This document shows, in pieces, positions 47,161 through 58,163 of a stretch of 64,000 nucleotides of DNA. A program made the translations under genes and the position numbers. The notes under the pieces were generated by a model. That model saw nothing but the letters and a program-made list of their open reading frames with translations, did no database searches and had not been told where the DNA came from. The stretch's first letter is position 1. Each line of letters starts with the position of its first letter. Location: NCBI GenBank assembly GCA_025201375.1, contig JAIWZP010000002.1:992001-1056000 (forward strand), given 5' to 3'. Origin of the DNA: Gongronella butleri. Lineage: Eukaryota; Mucoromycota; Mucoromycetes; Mucorales; Cunninghamellaceae.

Positions 47161-47490
47161 ATCAAATGGAATCAAAAACAATCGAAAAGAATCAAGAGGG
47201 CTCATTTGTCGCCGTGACCCTAATCAATGTGACACAATGGTAAATGGAGCCCTTTTTGATTGTTTTTGATTGTTTTTGATTCCTTTTGACTTTTTTTTTG
47301 ATTTTTATTGTTGGTGCACATTGTTGGCGCTTCACTCACCTCGTATGACATAAAGAAGGTTCAGGGACGCTTTGATTGTTTTTGATTCCTTTTGATTCCT
47401 TTTGATTTTTTGTTCACTCACTTGCGTGACAAGAGGACATGAAGAAGGTTCAGGGGCAAATGGAACCACACTTTGATTGTTTTTGATTTT
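47161..47490. repeat. Inverted and direct TTTTTGATTG repeats
   Basis: An imperfect hairpin is formed by 47161-47208 and 47242-47289 (arms around 'aatcaaaaacaatc' and 'gattgtttttgatt'). The right-arm word recurs at 47370-47415 and 47472-47495, each next to 'gaagaaggttcagggac'-like sequence. It lies between two transposon genes and may be a nested small element or a regulatory array. Confidence 0.6.
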
Positions 47491-47763
47491 TTTTTTATTT
47501 GCTATCACGATTTTCTTTGTCACACAGGAGAGCACTGTCGGATTGTCGCACTCTTTGACGGACAATTTCGTCACAGGCACCACACAGACACTACAATTGG
47601 CGATTGTGGTCGCACTGTGCACATCGCACGACGCATGGCGCTCGAATAATGCACCATAGACAAAGCACACATCGAATACATTCAGGTGCACTCTTTATCC
47701 TTCTTGTTTTGCGCAGCTTTTTTTTTATTTTTTATTTTTTTTTTTTTGAAAAATCGCATTAAC

Positions 47764-48776
47764 ATGCCCAGGCGGAAGAGAATCTACACTGCCAAAGAAA
47801 AGAATGATGTAGTCAATCATATTCTGGAAAGTCGATGTAGCTGCCGTGCTGCAGCAAAAACATTTGGTGTACCATTTCGCATAGCTCAACGATGGTATCA
47901 AGATTTCAACAATCTCAACCGCGTGGCCTCCTCCAAAAAGAAGAACCAAATCAAGAACCAAATTAGTGATGAACATATAGCCTACATTCAAGAAAAAATT
48001 GATGGCAATAACACTGTTTTGACGGTTGTCGACATCCACAAGGATCTCTGTGCGCAATTCGAGAACCTCAAGGTCACCAAGTCTGCGGTTAGCTCTTGCA
48101 TCAAGAACAATTTTTCCATCTCCTTGTCATTGCACCCACCACCTCTGTCTGTTGATTACGATGAAACCATTGAACGAGAAGATTTCTTTGTTGGATGGGC
48201 AAACCCAGACTTGGACTATATGCGAAATTGCATCTCTTTTGACGAAATTGCATCTTTTTTGACGAAATGACATTCGACTTGTTCGAATGTCACGTTCCTT
48301 ATGACTTGCCTGCCAAGCAACCAAGAACCCCTCAACAGACACGAAAGGCCATGGTTGCGATTTGTTCTGTCGGTATTGCTAGTTTCAGACTGCAAGTTCC
48401 GCACCATCATGATAGCCAAGATGACCAATATTGCAGGTTTCTTTGTGACGCGCTTGATGAATTGGAGCATGATTACCGCGGCTGCTTCGTCATCGTCAAC
48501 GGTTTGTCCTTAGACAAAAATTCCTTTGTCCACCAATATGCAATCATGAAAGGCTTCAAGTATATGCGAATTCCACGCATTGCTTGCGAATTGGACCCAT
48601 GCAAGCAGTTTTGGAAGGTGATGCTATCAAACGTTGACCGTAAAGCAGGTGACTCTACAACGACAGCACGGTTCAACAACGCGTTGAGCTTGATTGATCA
48701 GCAATGTTTAAAAGATATAATTGTTAATTGTGAGAGCAACTTTAGACAGTACTTCACTACCTTCACTAATAAGTAA
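47764..48776 (+). pseudogene. Second Tc1-like transposase homologue lacking catalytic residues
   Basis: Starts MPRRKRIYTAKEKNDVVNHI with a helix-turn-helix (CSCRAAAKTFGVPFRIAQRW) and the family landmark WANPDLDYMRNCI. A 20-bp duplication around 48226-48266 (ttgcatctnttttgacgaaa repeated) shifts the frame. As a result the first part ends at TGA 48268-48270, overlapping the ATG of the second frame (ATGA). The second part aligns with the catalytic domain: the position of MDNAPIH reads VNGLSLD, and NPIEQFW reads DPCKQFW. Thus the second Asp and the Glu are both replaced while the flanking pattern is kept. That points to a catalytically dead homologue that was kept for a while before the duplication broke it. 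Confidence 0.7.
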
Positions 48777-48837
48777 TACAAAAAAATAAATAAAAATGGA
48801 TAGTTTTGTAGTCGCCGAAAAAAATTGAAATGAGCTT

Positions 48838-49665
48838 GGGTGAAACGTGCGTTTCTCGACGAGAACACGCGCCAGAGACTCCCAGATAAAACAACATAAA
48901 AGTCATTAGAAATGACGCGTACCCCACCAAGGAAACGCGAGGGCGACGCGTTCTTGCTACTAAACTAGTACCAAGTTTTTGCAATTGGTGAAGTGCGCCA
49001 TTTCTCACCGATAAATCTCTCTTAGGTGCTCCAAGTTCATAACACGCACGAACAATCAGCAGAGATGCGAAGTGCACTGAGGAAACGCGAGAATGACGTG
49101 TTTATATTTGCAGCACCCGTGAAAAAAATCACGAAAAAGAACACGACCTGTCGCGCATGTTGACACCGGTAATCAGTGTATACGGTGGACTCGCCACTCC
49201 ATTTCGTTTTTTGAGCGCTGCATCAATAGAGAAAAAAATGTAAGAATAAAAAATGAGTGAGTGGGCGGGCAAGGAAAATATTGCACTGACTTGGGGAAAC
49301 GCGCCATTTCTCAAAGACGAGGCGTATTAGAGACGCCAAATTAAAGCCACACACTAACCATCACCAAAGACGCGAAATGCACCGAGGAAATCCAAGGACG
49401 ACGCGTTCTTGCTGAGTTAAGGTCAAATTTATGCAATTGATGAAACGCGTCATTTTTCAAAAACGAAGCGAGACAGAGACTCCAAATTAAAGCCACACAC
49501 TAAACATCACTAAAATGCACCAAGGAAATCCAAGGACGACGCATTCTTGCCGAGTTAAGGTCAAATTTATGCAATTGATGAAACGCGTCATTTTCAAAAA
49601 CGAAGCGAGATAGAGACTCCATATGAACACCACACACGAGCCGTCACGAGAGACGCGCTTTATGC
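48838..49665. repeat. Five-unit tandem array inside the transposon
   Basis: Units begin near 48838, 48988, 49295, 49441 and 49579. Each has 'gatgaaacgcgtcatttntc', then 'gagactccaaattaaagcc', 'cacacacta' and 'ccaaggacgacgcgttcttgc'. Units three to five are close to each other; the first two are diverged. Unit length is about 140-150 bases. It is non-coding, lies next to the right terminal repeat, and may be a protein-binding array. Confidence 0.8.
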
Positions 49666-49720
49666 TAGTTTTTTTATGAAAATAGATCAGCCAATTGAGA
49701 TTTAATTACACAAGCAATCT

Positions 49721-49874
49721 GCGCGTACCACACTCCAATCTGCGTGCACCACACCACCAATCTGCGTGCACCTCAAATCCACTTTGCGCGTGCTCAATTT
49801 GCTTTGCGCATGAAAAAAATTGCTTGACGTGCAGAAAAAATTGTACTTCCCGCCAAGTAAATGGACAAAAACAT
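49721..49874. repeat. Right terminal inverted repeat
   Basis: Reverse complement of the left end, with two of the 22-base subterminal units (left has three) and both 'gcgcaaag' words. The sequence at the tip is TGGACAAAAACAT. Confidence 0.9.
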
Positions 49875-50902
49875 TAACGTTGAATCTAAAACCACTAATT
49901 GCTCGTCAACGAGTCAATGGATGGCCGTCTCTTGATATTTTCGTTGGTTTCCGAATGCATCCCTTTCTGTATGCAAGTTTGGTCTCATTCTGAAGACCCA
50001 AGTTTTCACTTTTTGTAGGGAGCTCAAACCGCCTGATTTTGTTGGCTTTCGTGTGGTGCGTCACAAAGGGCTCAGGCCGCTGCATGTGGCATCCCATAGG
50101 GGGTTATTTCACGTTTGGGCGTGTTTCGGGTTCTGATATCCTACAAAAGGCACAAAAAATGGATCTCGAGCTTGAGTTTGGGCCAGCTCAAACAGACCAT
50201 ATGAAAATGGCTGGTCAAACGTGGCAAATGGGTAAAAAGGGCGAACAAGAACAAAGGAATAAAAATGGATGCTCAACTAATAATATGGGGATGTAAAATG
50301 GGCGTTCGGCAAAAGAGGGATCAGTTTATTCTGTGTATCGCTCATGACGGTGCGCGTTGCGGGGTAATCTGTGCGCGTGAGGTTCTGGTTGTTGGTTTTG
50401 CTGGCGACTGTTGGGGCGGCCGCGCGGCGCGTTGCCGCGGCCACGACGGGCACGTGCCACTGGCTATAGTTCCTGCGCAGCCTGGTGCTGTGCGTCCGGC
50501 TGATGCGCTTTGTGTTGTTGAGCGGCCACCTGCTGCGCGCCCTGCTGTTGTGCGTGATATGGAAGTGCCATGTTTACGGCACTTTCGTGCGTGTAGCGCC
50601 CTTGATCACATCTTTTGGTCGCTTTTGCAGCTCTTCTCTGATCCCCCATCCTCTCCTTCCCCACGTATCTATTTATGTGTTCTTAGCTTTCTTCTTTTTC
50701 CCTTTTTCTTTCACACCTCTCTACCTTTTCGTCCCTTTTATTTTTTTATAACTGCTAAACCACCTGCTTGTGGTAAGAATTGACACGTCTCTGCTAAGAC
50801 CCGGTCGCTAACATTGAAATAAAGGTTTTTATTATTACTTTTAAAAAGGGATATTCCTAAAAACCCGCCTTTCGAACCCTCTCATATCAGTGCGCCCTGT
50901 TG
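49875..50902. other. Right flank of the transposon with dispersed repeat and Gln-rich remnant
   Basis: Starts with TA (presumed target duplicate). 49905-50170 matches 57560-57960 ('gagctcaaaccg', 'ttcacgtttgggcgt'). On the minus strand 50464-50580 encodes a Gln/Ala-rich stretch (AQQQGAQQVAAQQHKAHQP) like the tail of the zinc-finger gene, so it may be a tail remnant of another copy. No intact gene. Confidence 0.55.
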
Positions 50903-53463
50903 TTACTGTTGCGCGCCCTGCTGCTGCGCCTGTTGCCGTAGGGCTCGGGCGCTGCGACCACGGTGTCGACGACGACGTAGATCCACATCTGGCGACGGCA
51001 GCGGAGCCTGGTCCACTTGGCGCTGTCGACGTCCTCTGATGTTTACGAATTCTACGGCGTGCTCTCGCGCCATGTGGCCATCGTACGCCGTCATTGAGTG
51101 CACTTCCACGCGGCAATTTTCAACTCGGCACTGGATGTGGCCATGCTAAGTTGCAAAAACAGCATCAAGACAAGAAACCCACGTGTGTAATTTCATTTTT
51201 ACCCAGTGTACCACCATTAAATGGTTGATGAGATGGCCTAAGCCTTCGATTGGCGCATGATTGCATTGGGGGCACTGCCACCGGTTTTTTTTTGCGACTA
51301 CCTCAGGGTGCTCTTGTCGGACGTGAGCTGATCGGGCACGATGGGTTCGCGCCACGTGATTGCAAAAGGGGTAGTGCCACTATAAAAAAAAATGAGACAT
51401 TTCGAGCCACTTTTGAGCAAGTAAGTGCTTACGCCATCCTCGTGGGTGCGCTCGTGCCGGCCACGGTCTTCCTCTTGCTCGAAAGCCCAAAGGCAGTCAT
51501 CATGACGGCACGGGAATAGCGCCTAGAAATAAAACAAAAAGATCAGAAAGTGTGCAAAGAAAGGCCCAAAATGTGTACTTCAATGCCGTGAACCACAAGC
51601 TCATGCCGGCGACGTTCTGCGAGGTTAGCAAACGTTGCTGCACAGTCGTTCATCGTGCAGGGGAGGCGGTCCTTTGATTTTTTATGGAAAAGAATAGATT
51701 AGCATGGCGTCCATGTGCAGATGCCTCCTATCATGACTTACGTCGTTTCGATGCTCAATGCGCAGATGCTGGTTGTATACAATTCGGTCATTGTACGTGC
51801 AAGTACAGCCAACAAAATCGCACTGCTGTCGAGCCTAGATGAAAGGTAGAGAGATTGAGCCTCAAGGAAAGAAGGGTTGCATAAAAGGGCTTGCCTGGCC
51901 GTGCGTCTGTGTCTGGTGATGGCGCAGCTGGTCAATCGTGCGAAATTGCAAGGGGCACTGGTTGCACTGATGCAATGCTGGCTGCAAAACAGAAGCGTGG
52001 GGACGTAAGACACAAGTAGACAATGCACCAAAAAAGGCACACTCTGTGCCACTTACAACATCATTCATGTTGTGGGCCTCCAGGGTGAGCGGGAGGGCGC
52101 GCTCTGCGCACAAACGTGCGTACGCCTCAAGCGCGCGGCTCTCCGTCGTGCGTTCAGGATTGCGGAATCGCACCAGGGCGCCGGCCATTGCTCCCAGATT
52201 GACTTGCAACGTCGATGCGACGGTGGGCATGCCAAGTACGACCAAGAAATCATTGACATGGAAAAGGTTGACCGTATAGAGGTCCCTGAATGAAAAATAA
52301 GACACGATTTGTCTCCACCCTGTTTGTCTCTTTTTTCTTGTTTTCTTACTGTGCGAGAACGCGCCCAATCGGGTTTGCCAGCACGGCATCAGCGTATTGT
52401 ACGAATTGCACGCGATTTAACTTGGGGCTGCAATAGCCCATCGGCACGCGGTGATGTGTAATGAGTTGTTCCAACAGAGCAAGCCTATAGGGCAGGGGCG
52501 TGGCGGCCGGCCAATGCTGGCGCAGGGATTGTAGAGCTTGCTGCATAAGGACGCGACCCTGGGAGCCCAGTCTGATTGAGAGATTAATGCAGAATATGTT
52601 TTGGAGAGAGGCTGTCTGTCGCACTGTGGATGTTTCACCGGTGAGCTGTTGCCATCGCTCTTGGACCCAGATTAGAATTCCTTGATCTCGCACCTTGAAT
52701 GCGATCGAATTGCATCGCACAAAATGACCATCATCATGCGCTTGGTAATGCAGCGGAAGAGTACCGTCCGCCCATAGGAATCCTAGAATCCACAGCACAA
52801 ATTTCTCGACATACGCGTCGGTTTCCTCGGCTGGCATCCATGTATCAAGAAGATTGCGATTGCTGTTGTAAAGATGGGAAGAAGGCATGCCGGTCGTTGC
52901 CCAGCCTGTGCGAATTTCAACGTTTCCTGCAAGCCAATAAATCTTTCCGAATCGCGCACATTGCATGACGCTTATATTGCGCGCGCAAATGAACCTACAA
53001 AAAAGAAAAGAAAGAAGTTGGCGCGACCCGTTCAAGAAAAAAAAAAGGGCACGTACCAAAGTCGCGGCGCCTCTACGCCAACATTGAGCAGCATGCGCAC
53101 AAGCTCAAGGACAGACGAGGATTTCTGCGCCATGCCAAAGGAAGTTTCGCCGTGGCAAGCATCGCCACACGAAGCGCCCAAAAATAGGGTGTTTTCGGGG
53201 AGCGACTCCAGCACACCTGGCGGCAAATGGTTGTCTGAGGGTGGAGCTATCGCGTGGACCATTACCAAGAACGAGTGACTTGGGGCCGTGACACGCAGAC
53301 CACCATTAGGTGCTGGCTCCACAATGATGGCAGCGAGATATACGGGGGGTCGATTGGTTTGCGGGTCGAAAATTGCTGTGCCTTGGAGCGCAGCCTCCTC
53401 GATTTCTACCTCTTGATCGCCATCTTCGTCACTTGAATCGTCTTCTTGGTCAACTGCCGACAA
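50903..53463 (-). CDS. Seven-finger C2H2 protein with LAGLIDADG-like motif
   Basis: Nine exons (53057-53463, 52350-52994, 52057-52285, 51895-51981, 51742-51834, 51579-51671, 51433-51522, 51203-51379, 50903-51145) join in frame to 687 residues. After an acidic N terminus, exon 2 holds WILGFLWADGTL (about 204-215). A beta-hairpin-like segment and a helix (FKVRDQGILIWVQERWQQL) follow it, as in LAGLIDADG homing endonucleases. Exons 4-9 encode C2H2 fingers, for example CNQCPLQFRTIDQLRHH, CDFVGCTCTYNDRIVYNQH and CPQCNHAPIEGLGHLINH. Exons 4-7 carry one finger each, exon 8 two and exon 9 one. A Gln/Arg-rich tail ends the protein. The intron 51835-51894 uses a GC donor. The endonuclease reading rests on one motif and is inference; a pure DNA-binding role is possible. 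A decayed copy lies at 42518-43040. Confidence 0.7.
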
Positions 53464-53710
53464 ACGTTGACTTTTATGCGTGGGCCCAAGTTACAAAGGC
53501 CTAGGTCCCATTCAAAAGGCACAGGCAAAAGTAAAGAAAAAGAAAAATAGATTCATTGGAGTAAGAGCATATAATGGTTTATTTACAGGGAAGAAGGGGT
53601 AAACAGAATCATATCTACAGATGCGCAAGTCAATTGCACACCATAGCGATATATCCAGATTAGAGAGATCAATAAAGGAGTTTGTAAAAAAAAAAAATTC
53701 TAAAAGGATT

Positions 53711-55088
53711 CTAAGAGAAAGCGGCAATGAGGTTCTCAATGGCGCTCTTTGTACCAAAAATGAGAGCAACGATGCCTAACAGGCAGATGAAGAAGCACCA
53801 AATGTGCTCGTACCAGGCCTTGGTACGCCATCCGGTGAGCTTGTAGTAGAAGCAAACTGGCAGTACAAATATCAAAATACAATTGGCAAACGCGCCAATG
53901 AGGGACATGAGGTCGCCAAATCTGGGGACGGTACAGGCAATGACACAGACGAATACCATGATGACGAGGCGGAAGATGGCACGGATGGCGAATTCACCAA
54001 AGCGGCCAAAGCGCTCGACGGTGACGTTGGCCATCTCCTCGACGTCGAGCGAGAAGGAGGTGACGAGGATGGGGGTGGCCGTGAGGACGTGGATGGTCAT
54101 CAAGATGATGGCGATGGTGCGGGGCACACCAGGAGAGATGGACTCGTACACGGGCGACATGACGCCCTTGCCATAGATGTAGTAGCCAGGGATGGCGGTC
54201 ATAAAGTATAGGGCAGCACACGTGGCCAACGCGCCGGCAGCGACCTTGGGCCAGTGGTTGGGGCGCTTCATGGACGCCTCCACGTGAGGATACACAATGT
54301 TGCCGCCAAACGAGAACGAGATGGTGGCCAGCGCGATGGGGAACATGTCCCATACGACGGGGTTGTGGACAATTTGCGCCTTTTCCTCGGGGGTCTGGCG
54401 CGACTCATCAATGCAAGCTTGGACAAGCACAATGATCACGACAATGGCCGTCGCAATTGCGCCAAAGAACGACATGATGCCGACCTCCTTCATGTTCTTG
54501 ACAAAGACAAACGGAACCGCCACCACGGCCGTGCTGATGATCGTCCAGCGAAGCTTGTCCAGCTCGGCCACGGTGCCCAAGCACAATTCGTGCAAATTGG
54601 CACCAGACAAGACCATGTACAGAATGGGCGCACCCAGCGTGATCCAGGCCGAGAAAAAGAAGCTGACCCAGCCGCCAATCGCGCCAAAGGCCTCAGTGGC
54701 CACATCCTTGTAGGTCGACAAGCGCTTGTTGCCTTTGCCGAGGTACAAACACTTGATCAAGATGTTCGCCGTGTATGTCGACATCAACCATGCAAGGCCC
54801 AAGATGAACAAGCCAAACCTAAACGGATAAATAAGATGAATACCATGTAAAGAGGCTGTATCTCGCAAAACACCTCCAAACTTACCATCCACCTTGACCC
54901 AAGGCTGCAGGGAGACCAAGAGTACCCGTACCAGCAATCACACAGACCACATTGACATAAGCCCACAGGGAAGAACCAGCTTGAGAGCGATCACAGTCTT
55001 CAAATTCGCCATTGTATGATTCGGAGGCATCCTCGACAATGGAACCGGCATAAGCCGTGGCTTCCAACTTTTCTTCCTTGAAGGACAT
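53711..55088 (-). CDS. Amino acid transporter, AAAP/AVT family
   Basis: Proton-coupled amino acid transporter, probably in the vacuolar or plasma membrane. Two exons (54886-55088 and 53711-54818) give 436 residues. A hydrophilic N terminus (MSFKEEKLEATAYAGSIVED) precedes about eleven membrane helices. The first conserved block is VNVVCVIAGTGTLGLPAALG with GQGGW next, the family signature at helix 1. Later blocks are FSFGGNIVYPHVEASMKRPN and AIPGYYIYGKGV. Length and topology match vacuolar AVT carriers. Substrate and direction are not readable from the sequence. Confidence 0.92.
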
Positions 55089-55176
55089 GATATAAACAAA
55101 GAAAGGAGAAAAAAAAAAAAGGGGAAAGATAAAAAAGAGAAGTAAAAAAGAAAAAAAGGTTCCATGAACCATGCAA

Positions 55177-55184
55177 TTTATATA
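55177..55184 (-). promoter_or_regulatory. TATA box of the transporter gene
   Basis: TATATAAA on the minus strand, about 90 bases before the transporter ATG at 55088, with a purine/pyrimidine-skewed leader between them. Confidence 0.55.
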
Positions 55185-58163
55185 GCCAAGTTTGACCCAA
55201 ATCACCGGAGCTTAAAAGGGCGCAGCCTTCCTGATTCGATACAAACTGAATCTGGGGGAGTCGGGCCGGGTTCCTTGCGCGCCCATTGGTGTAAGGCATT
55301 GAGTCATGCCTGGCGGCTCCTTTAGGACAGCTATTATCGAGAAACCTGTCAAGATTAGGTTTTCGCACACTCGCCTGGGAAAGTAACTTGCGTGACGCAA
55401 GGGGGCTCGACCCGGGATATTGTAATTGAGAAGGTTGACGATGTTTTTTTTTTCATTTTTCGTTCATGACGACACCATCCCCCACTTTTTTTTTTCTTTG
55501 CATCCATCCATGGAAAAAAAAAAAAACAATGCGATCGCTGTCCCAATCGTTCCATTGCACGGGGGCGGGACAGGGCGGGGGTGAATTGGATAAAAGGGAA
55601 CAACGTCATATCATAGGGCGCCGACATCGTGCATATTGGCTCCGGTGCCACTTGATTGGCAGAGATGCAATTGATATACACCACTTTTTGGAAATTTCCT
55701 TGTTGTCGTTCCTGTGATTTCGAAACAGCCATCGAACCATTTATGGGCAAAGGGCCCCCGTCCTGGCCGCTGACTGGACCGTGAGAGTTGAAAAGTATTT
55801 CTACAAACGAAATATGCCCCAAAAAAGCATATCTTTGTGGGTGAGGGGGCTGAGGCGCCTCGCCTTTTGTTTCGAGCTCGCGTAAGCGCACTTTTGTATC
55901 TTGCCCATCGTGAACAAGGGCTACTTTTAAGATTAAGCTCATTTTAAGATTCATCAGATTCTTCAGATTGAATCAGGGATACCAAACGCTATTTTTTCTG
56001 ACCATCGTGGGTTTCTGTTGAGTCCAGCCGGCATACCTATGCACGACCATCGTGCCTTTTTTTTTGCTAAGCAATTGTGCCATTAATGCTGCATTTGTAG
56101 GCTTAGATGTTGCATTACCGGGAAAATGGGGGGGGGGTGTCTATTGAGTGCCGCTGAGGCTGCTGCGTGACGCGGAGAAAAATTGAATTATTTAAGGCAA
56201 CAAGGAGGCACACCGCGCGGCTGCAGTCAAAAAAGGATGCATCCCCCCTGCATGTCGCGCGTTTGAATCCGCAAAAAATCGATTCCCAATATGTGGAAGT
56301 GCCCGAGGCGCACCCGCTTCTGCTGGATGCATGAATGGCCATGCTGACCGTGCTCGGACGAGCCAAATAAAAAAGTAAAAAAAAAAAGGTGGTAGCAGCA
56401 CCGAGAATCGAAATGTTGCGGTTTTTTGGACCCACTTTTTTTTTCACACTTTAGCCGTTCCGCCCATTCCATTTTTTTCATTGGTGGGCGTGTCCATTTT
56501 GTCTCAAGTCCCAGGGATCGAGATCTGCAATGGCCTAAAATGGCCGGGTTCACTTCAAACCTGGGGTTGGCCGTCTTAAAATAAAATTGAGACCAAAGCA
56601 ATATTCAATGTGCAAGGGCCAAACGCTCCAACACAAATTCTAAACGATGAGCACATCCACAGGGAATGTCCACCAACCAAAAGCAATGAAGCGATGGTAG
56701 CCTATATGGCGAGGAAACCAAGACAAACTGCGGAAACGAGCTTTTTCCGATTTTCTAACGCCAAGAAATCATTGTTGTACCTTCCTTTTCGTTCTCATTT
56801 AGAGCGCTTTTGCCCGTGCGTAATTGCACATCACGCCTACACACTTTGTCTGGTGGGCTGTTGCCGTGCAGCTCGTGGATTTAAATGTTTGGTCTTATTC
56901 TATTGGATGAGAACATCAATCCATCGGTCCAGCCAAGCGGATATGAAATGACACTTGAGCGCGTCTCTTTGCAACGGTGCAAGTTTGCCTAGGATCAAAT
57001 GTCAAGTTGGCGTGCCAATGTCGAAAATGTGAATTTTTATGAAAATGTCTAATTTCTTGTCAACGGCTTAATCTATCCGCCCTGTTTTTCAACTTTTCTG
57101 AGAAGAGGGAAGTCGAAAGGCCTTGATGTCAAAGGTTCCATGGAACCACAATCACTCGAGCGACCGTCAGATCCATTTTCAAAAATTGCGAATTTTCCAA
57201 GGGGTGCAGTCGAGGATTTGAAAACGGTCGAATTTAGGCCCTCAGATCACCACACTATTCATACACATGGTAAACGCTCCTCGTTCACCAAAGAAAATCA
57301 AATAAAAACCTAGGGTCCATTGGGCCGTTACGGCGCAAATGACGATTTAGGCTTTATTTTCAGGTCAAGGCCAGCTCGATGAAAAATACATGTATCTCTG
57401 TGAAACAAGTATCATCAGAAAGAGCATGGCTCGCTGCGTTTGTGGCTATTGGTGATCGATGAAAAACGTGAATTTTGATCATTTTAAACACTGTTTCATC
57501 TTTATAGAAGATTTTCGACGCGTGAAAACCCACGTCAAAAATCGGACTACATGCGCCTACTCCCGTTCATACTTGTGCATGGACCATCTCTTGCTGGTGG
57601 ACGCGTCGACGCGACTCTGTGGACCCCTGCTCCCGTGCAATTCGCGTTTGAAATTTATGCTAAAATCAGCGATTACTCGCGACCCATCCGATGGATCGCT
57701 CTCTTTTTTGGCATTTCTCGTGGTTTCTCCATGGGCTTCATCGAGTATGGTAGTTTGGTAGAATTCTGAGGACCCATTTTTCAACTTTTTTTCTGGGAGC
57801 TCAAACCGGGTGATTTTTGAATGTGTGTGTTGCACGATAAAATATTAGTCTGGGCGCCCCAAATTGGGTCCCACTGGTATTTCTGACACGCTCTTTCACG
57901 TTTGGGCGTTCTGGGGTTTGCCCCTAGTGAATTGGGCTGCGAGCAAATCGCGATTTTCGTGAATTTTCTTAAAATAATTGTTCTTTTTTCAATTTGCACC
58001 ATTGTCACACGGTGGAAACAGCAGGCCTTCGATGCAGACCGCAAAAAAAGACCACTCTTGTCATGCCAAGAACGGTCTCGCCCCTTTTTTATTTTATTTT
58101 TTTCGCGTGCAATGCCGCTGCTGATAATAGAATTACAAGTTTATTATTTGCTTGAAGTTTTTA
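55185..58163. other. Gene-free region with dispersed repeats
   Basis: 3 kb without a supported gene. A 199-codon minus-strand frame (55355-55954) has no family features. 56870-57010 resembles 17880-18030; 57030-57240 resembles 683-905; 57560-58020 resembles 49905-50170 and 27180-27330. Several old repeat families meet here. A G-run lies at 56130-56137. Confidence 0.55.

Larger units (their letters stand above)
44516..49874. mobile_element. 5.4-kb Tc1/mariner-like element with three genes
   Basis: The ends are inverted repeats: the left reads CTGGGTTTGTCCATTTAGTT, the right (reversed) ATGTTTTTGTCCATTTACTT. Similarity continues inward for 150-175 bases. TA lies directly outside both ends (44514-44515 and 49875-49876), the target of Tc1/mariner elements. 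The interior holds a DDE transposase on the minus strand (44808-46258), then two plus-strand genes: a helix-turn-helix protein (46532-47070) and a second transposase homologue (47764-48776). A five-unit tandem array (48838-49665) precedes the right end. Typical Tc1/mariner elements are 1-3 kb with one gene, so this is unusually complex. Both transposase genes are damaged, so the copy is probably immobile unless helped in trans. Confidence 0.85.

Noticed and set aside
54254..54850. Long plus-strand frame across the transporter
   Set aside because: Antisense shadow of the transporter coding sequence.
55380..55420. Possible tRNA end ('ggctcgacccggg')
   Set aside because: No matching acceptor or anticodon stem within 75 bases.
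55355..55954. 199-codon minus-strand open frame
   Set aside because: No domain or membrane pattern, composition unlike the real genes, and it runs through A/T runs translated as Lys or Phe.
56200..56290. Possible tRNA (phrase 'gtttgaatccgc')
   Set aside because: The flanking bases do not pair into a T-stem and no A-box or acceptor stem is present.
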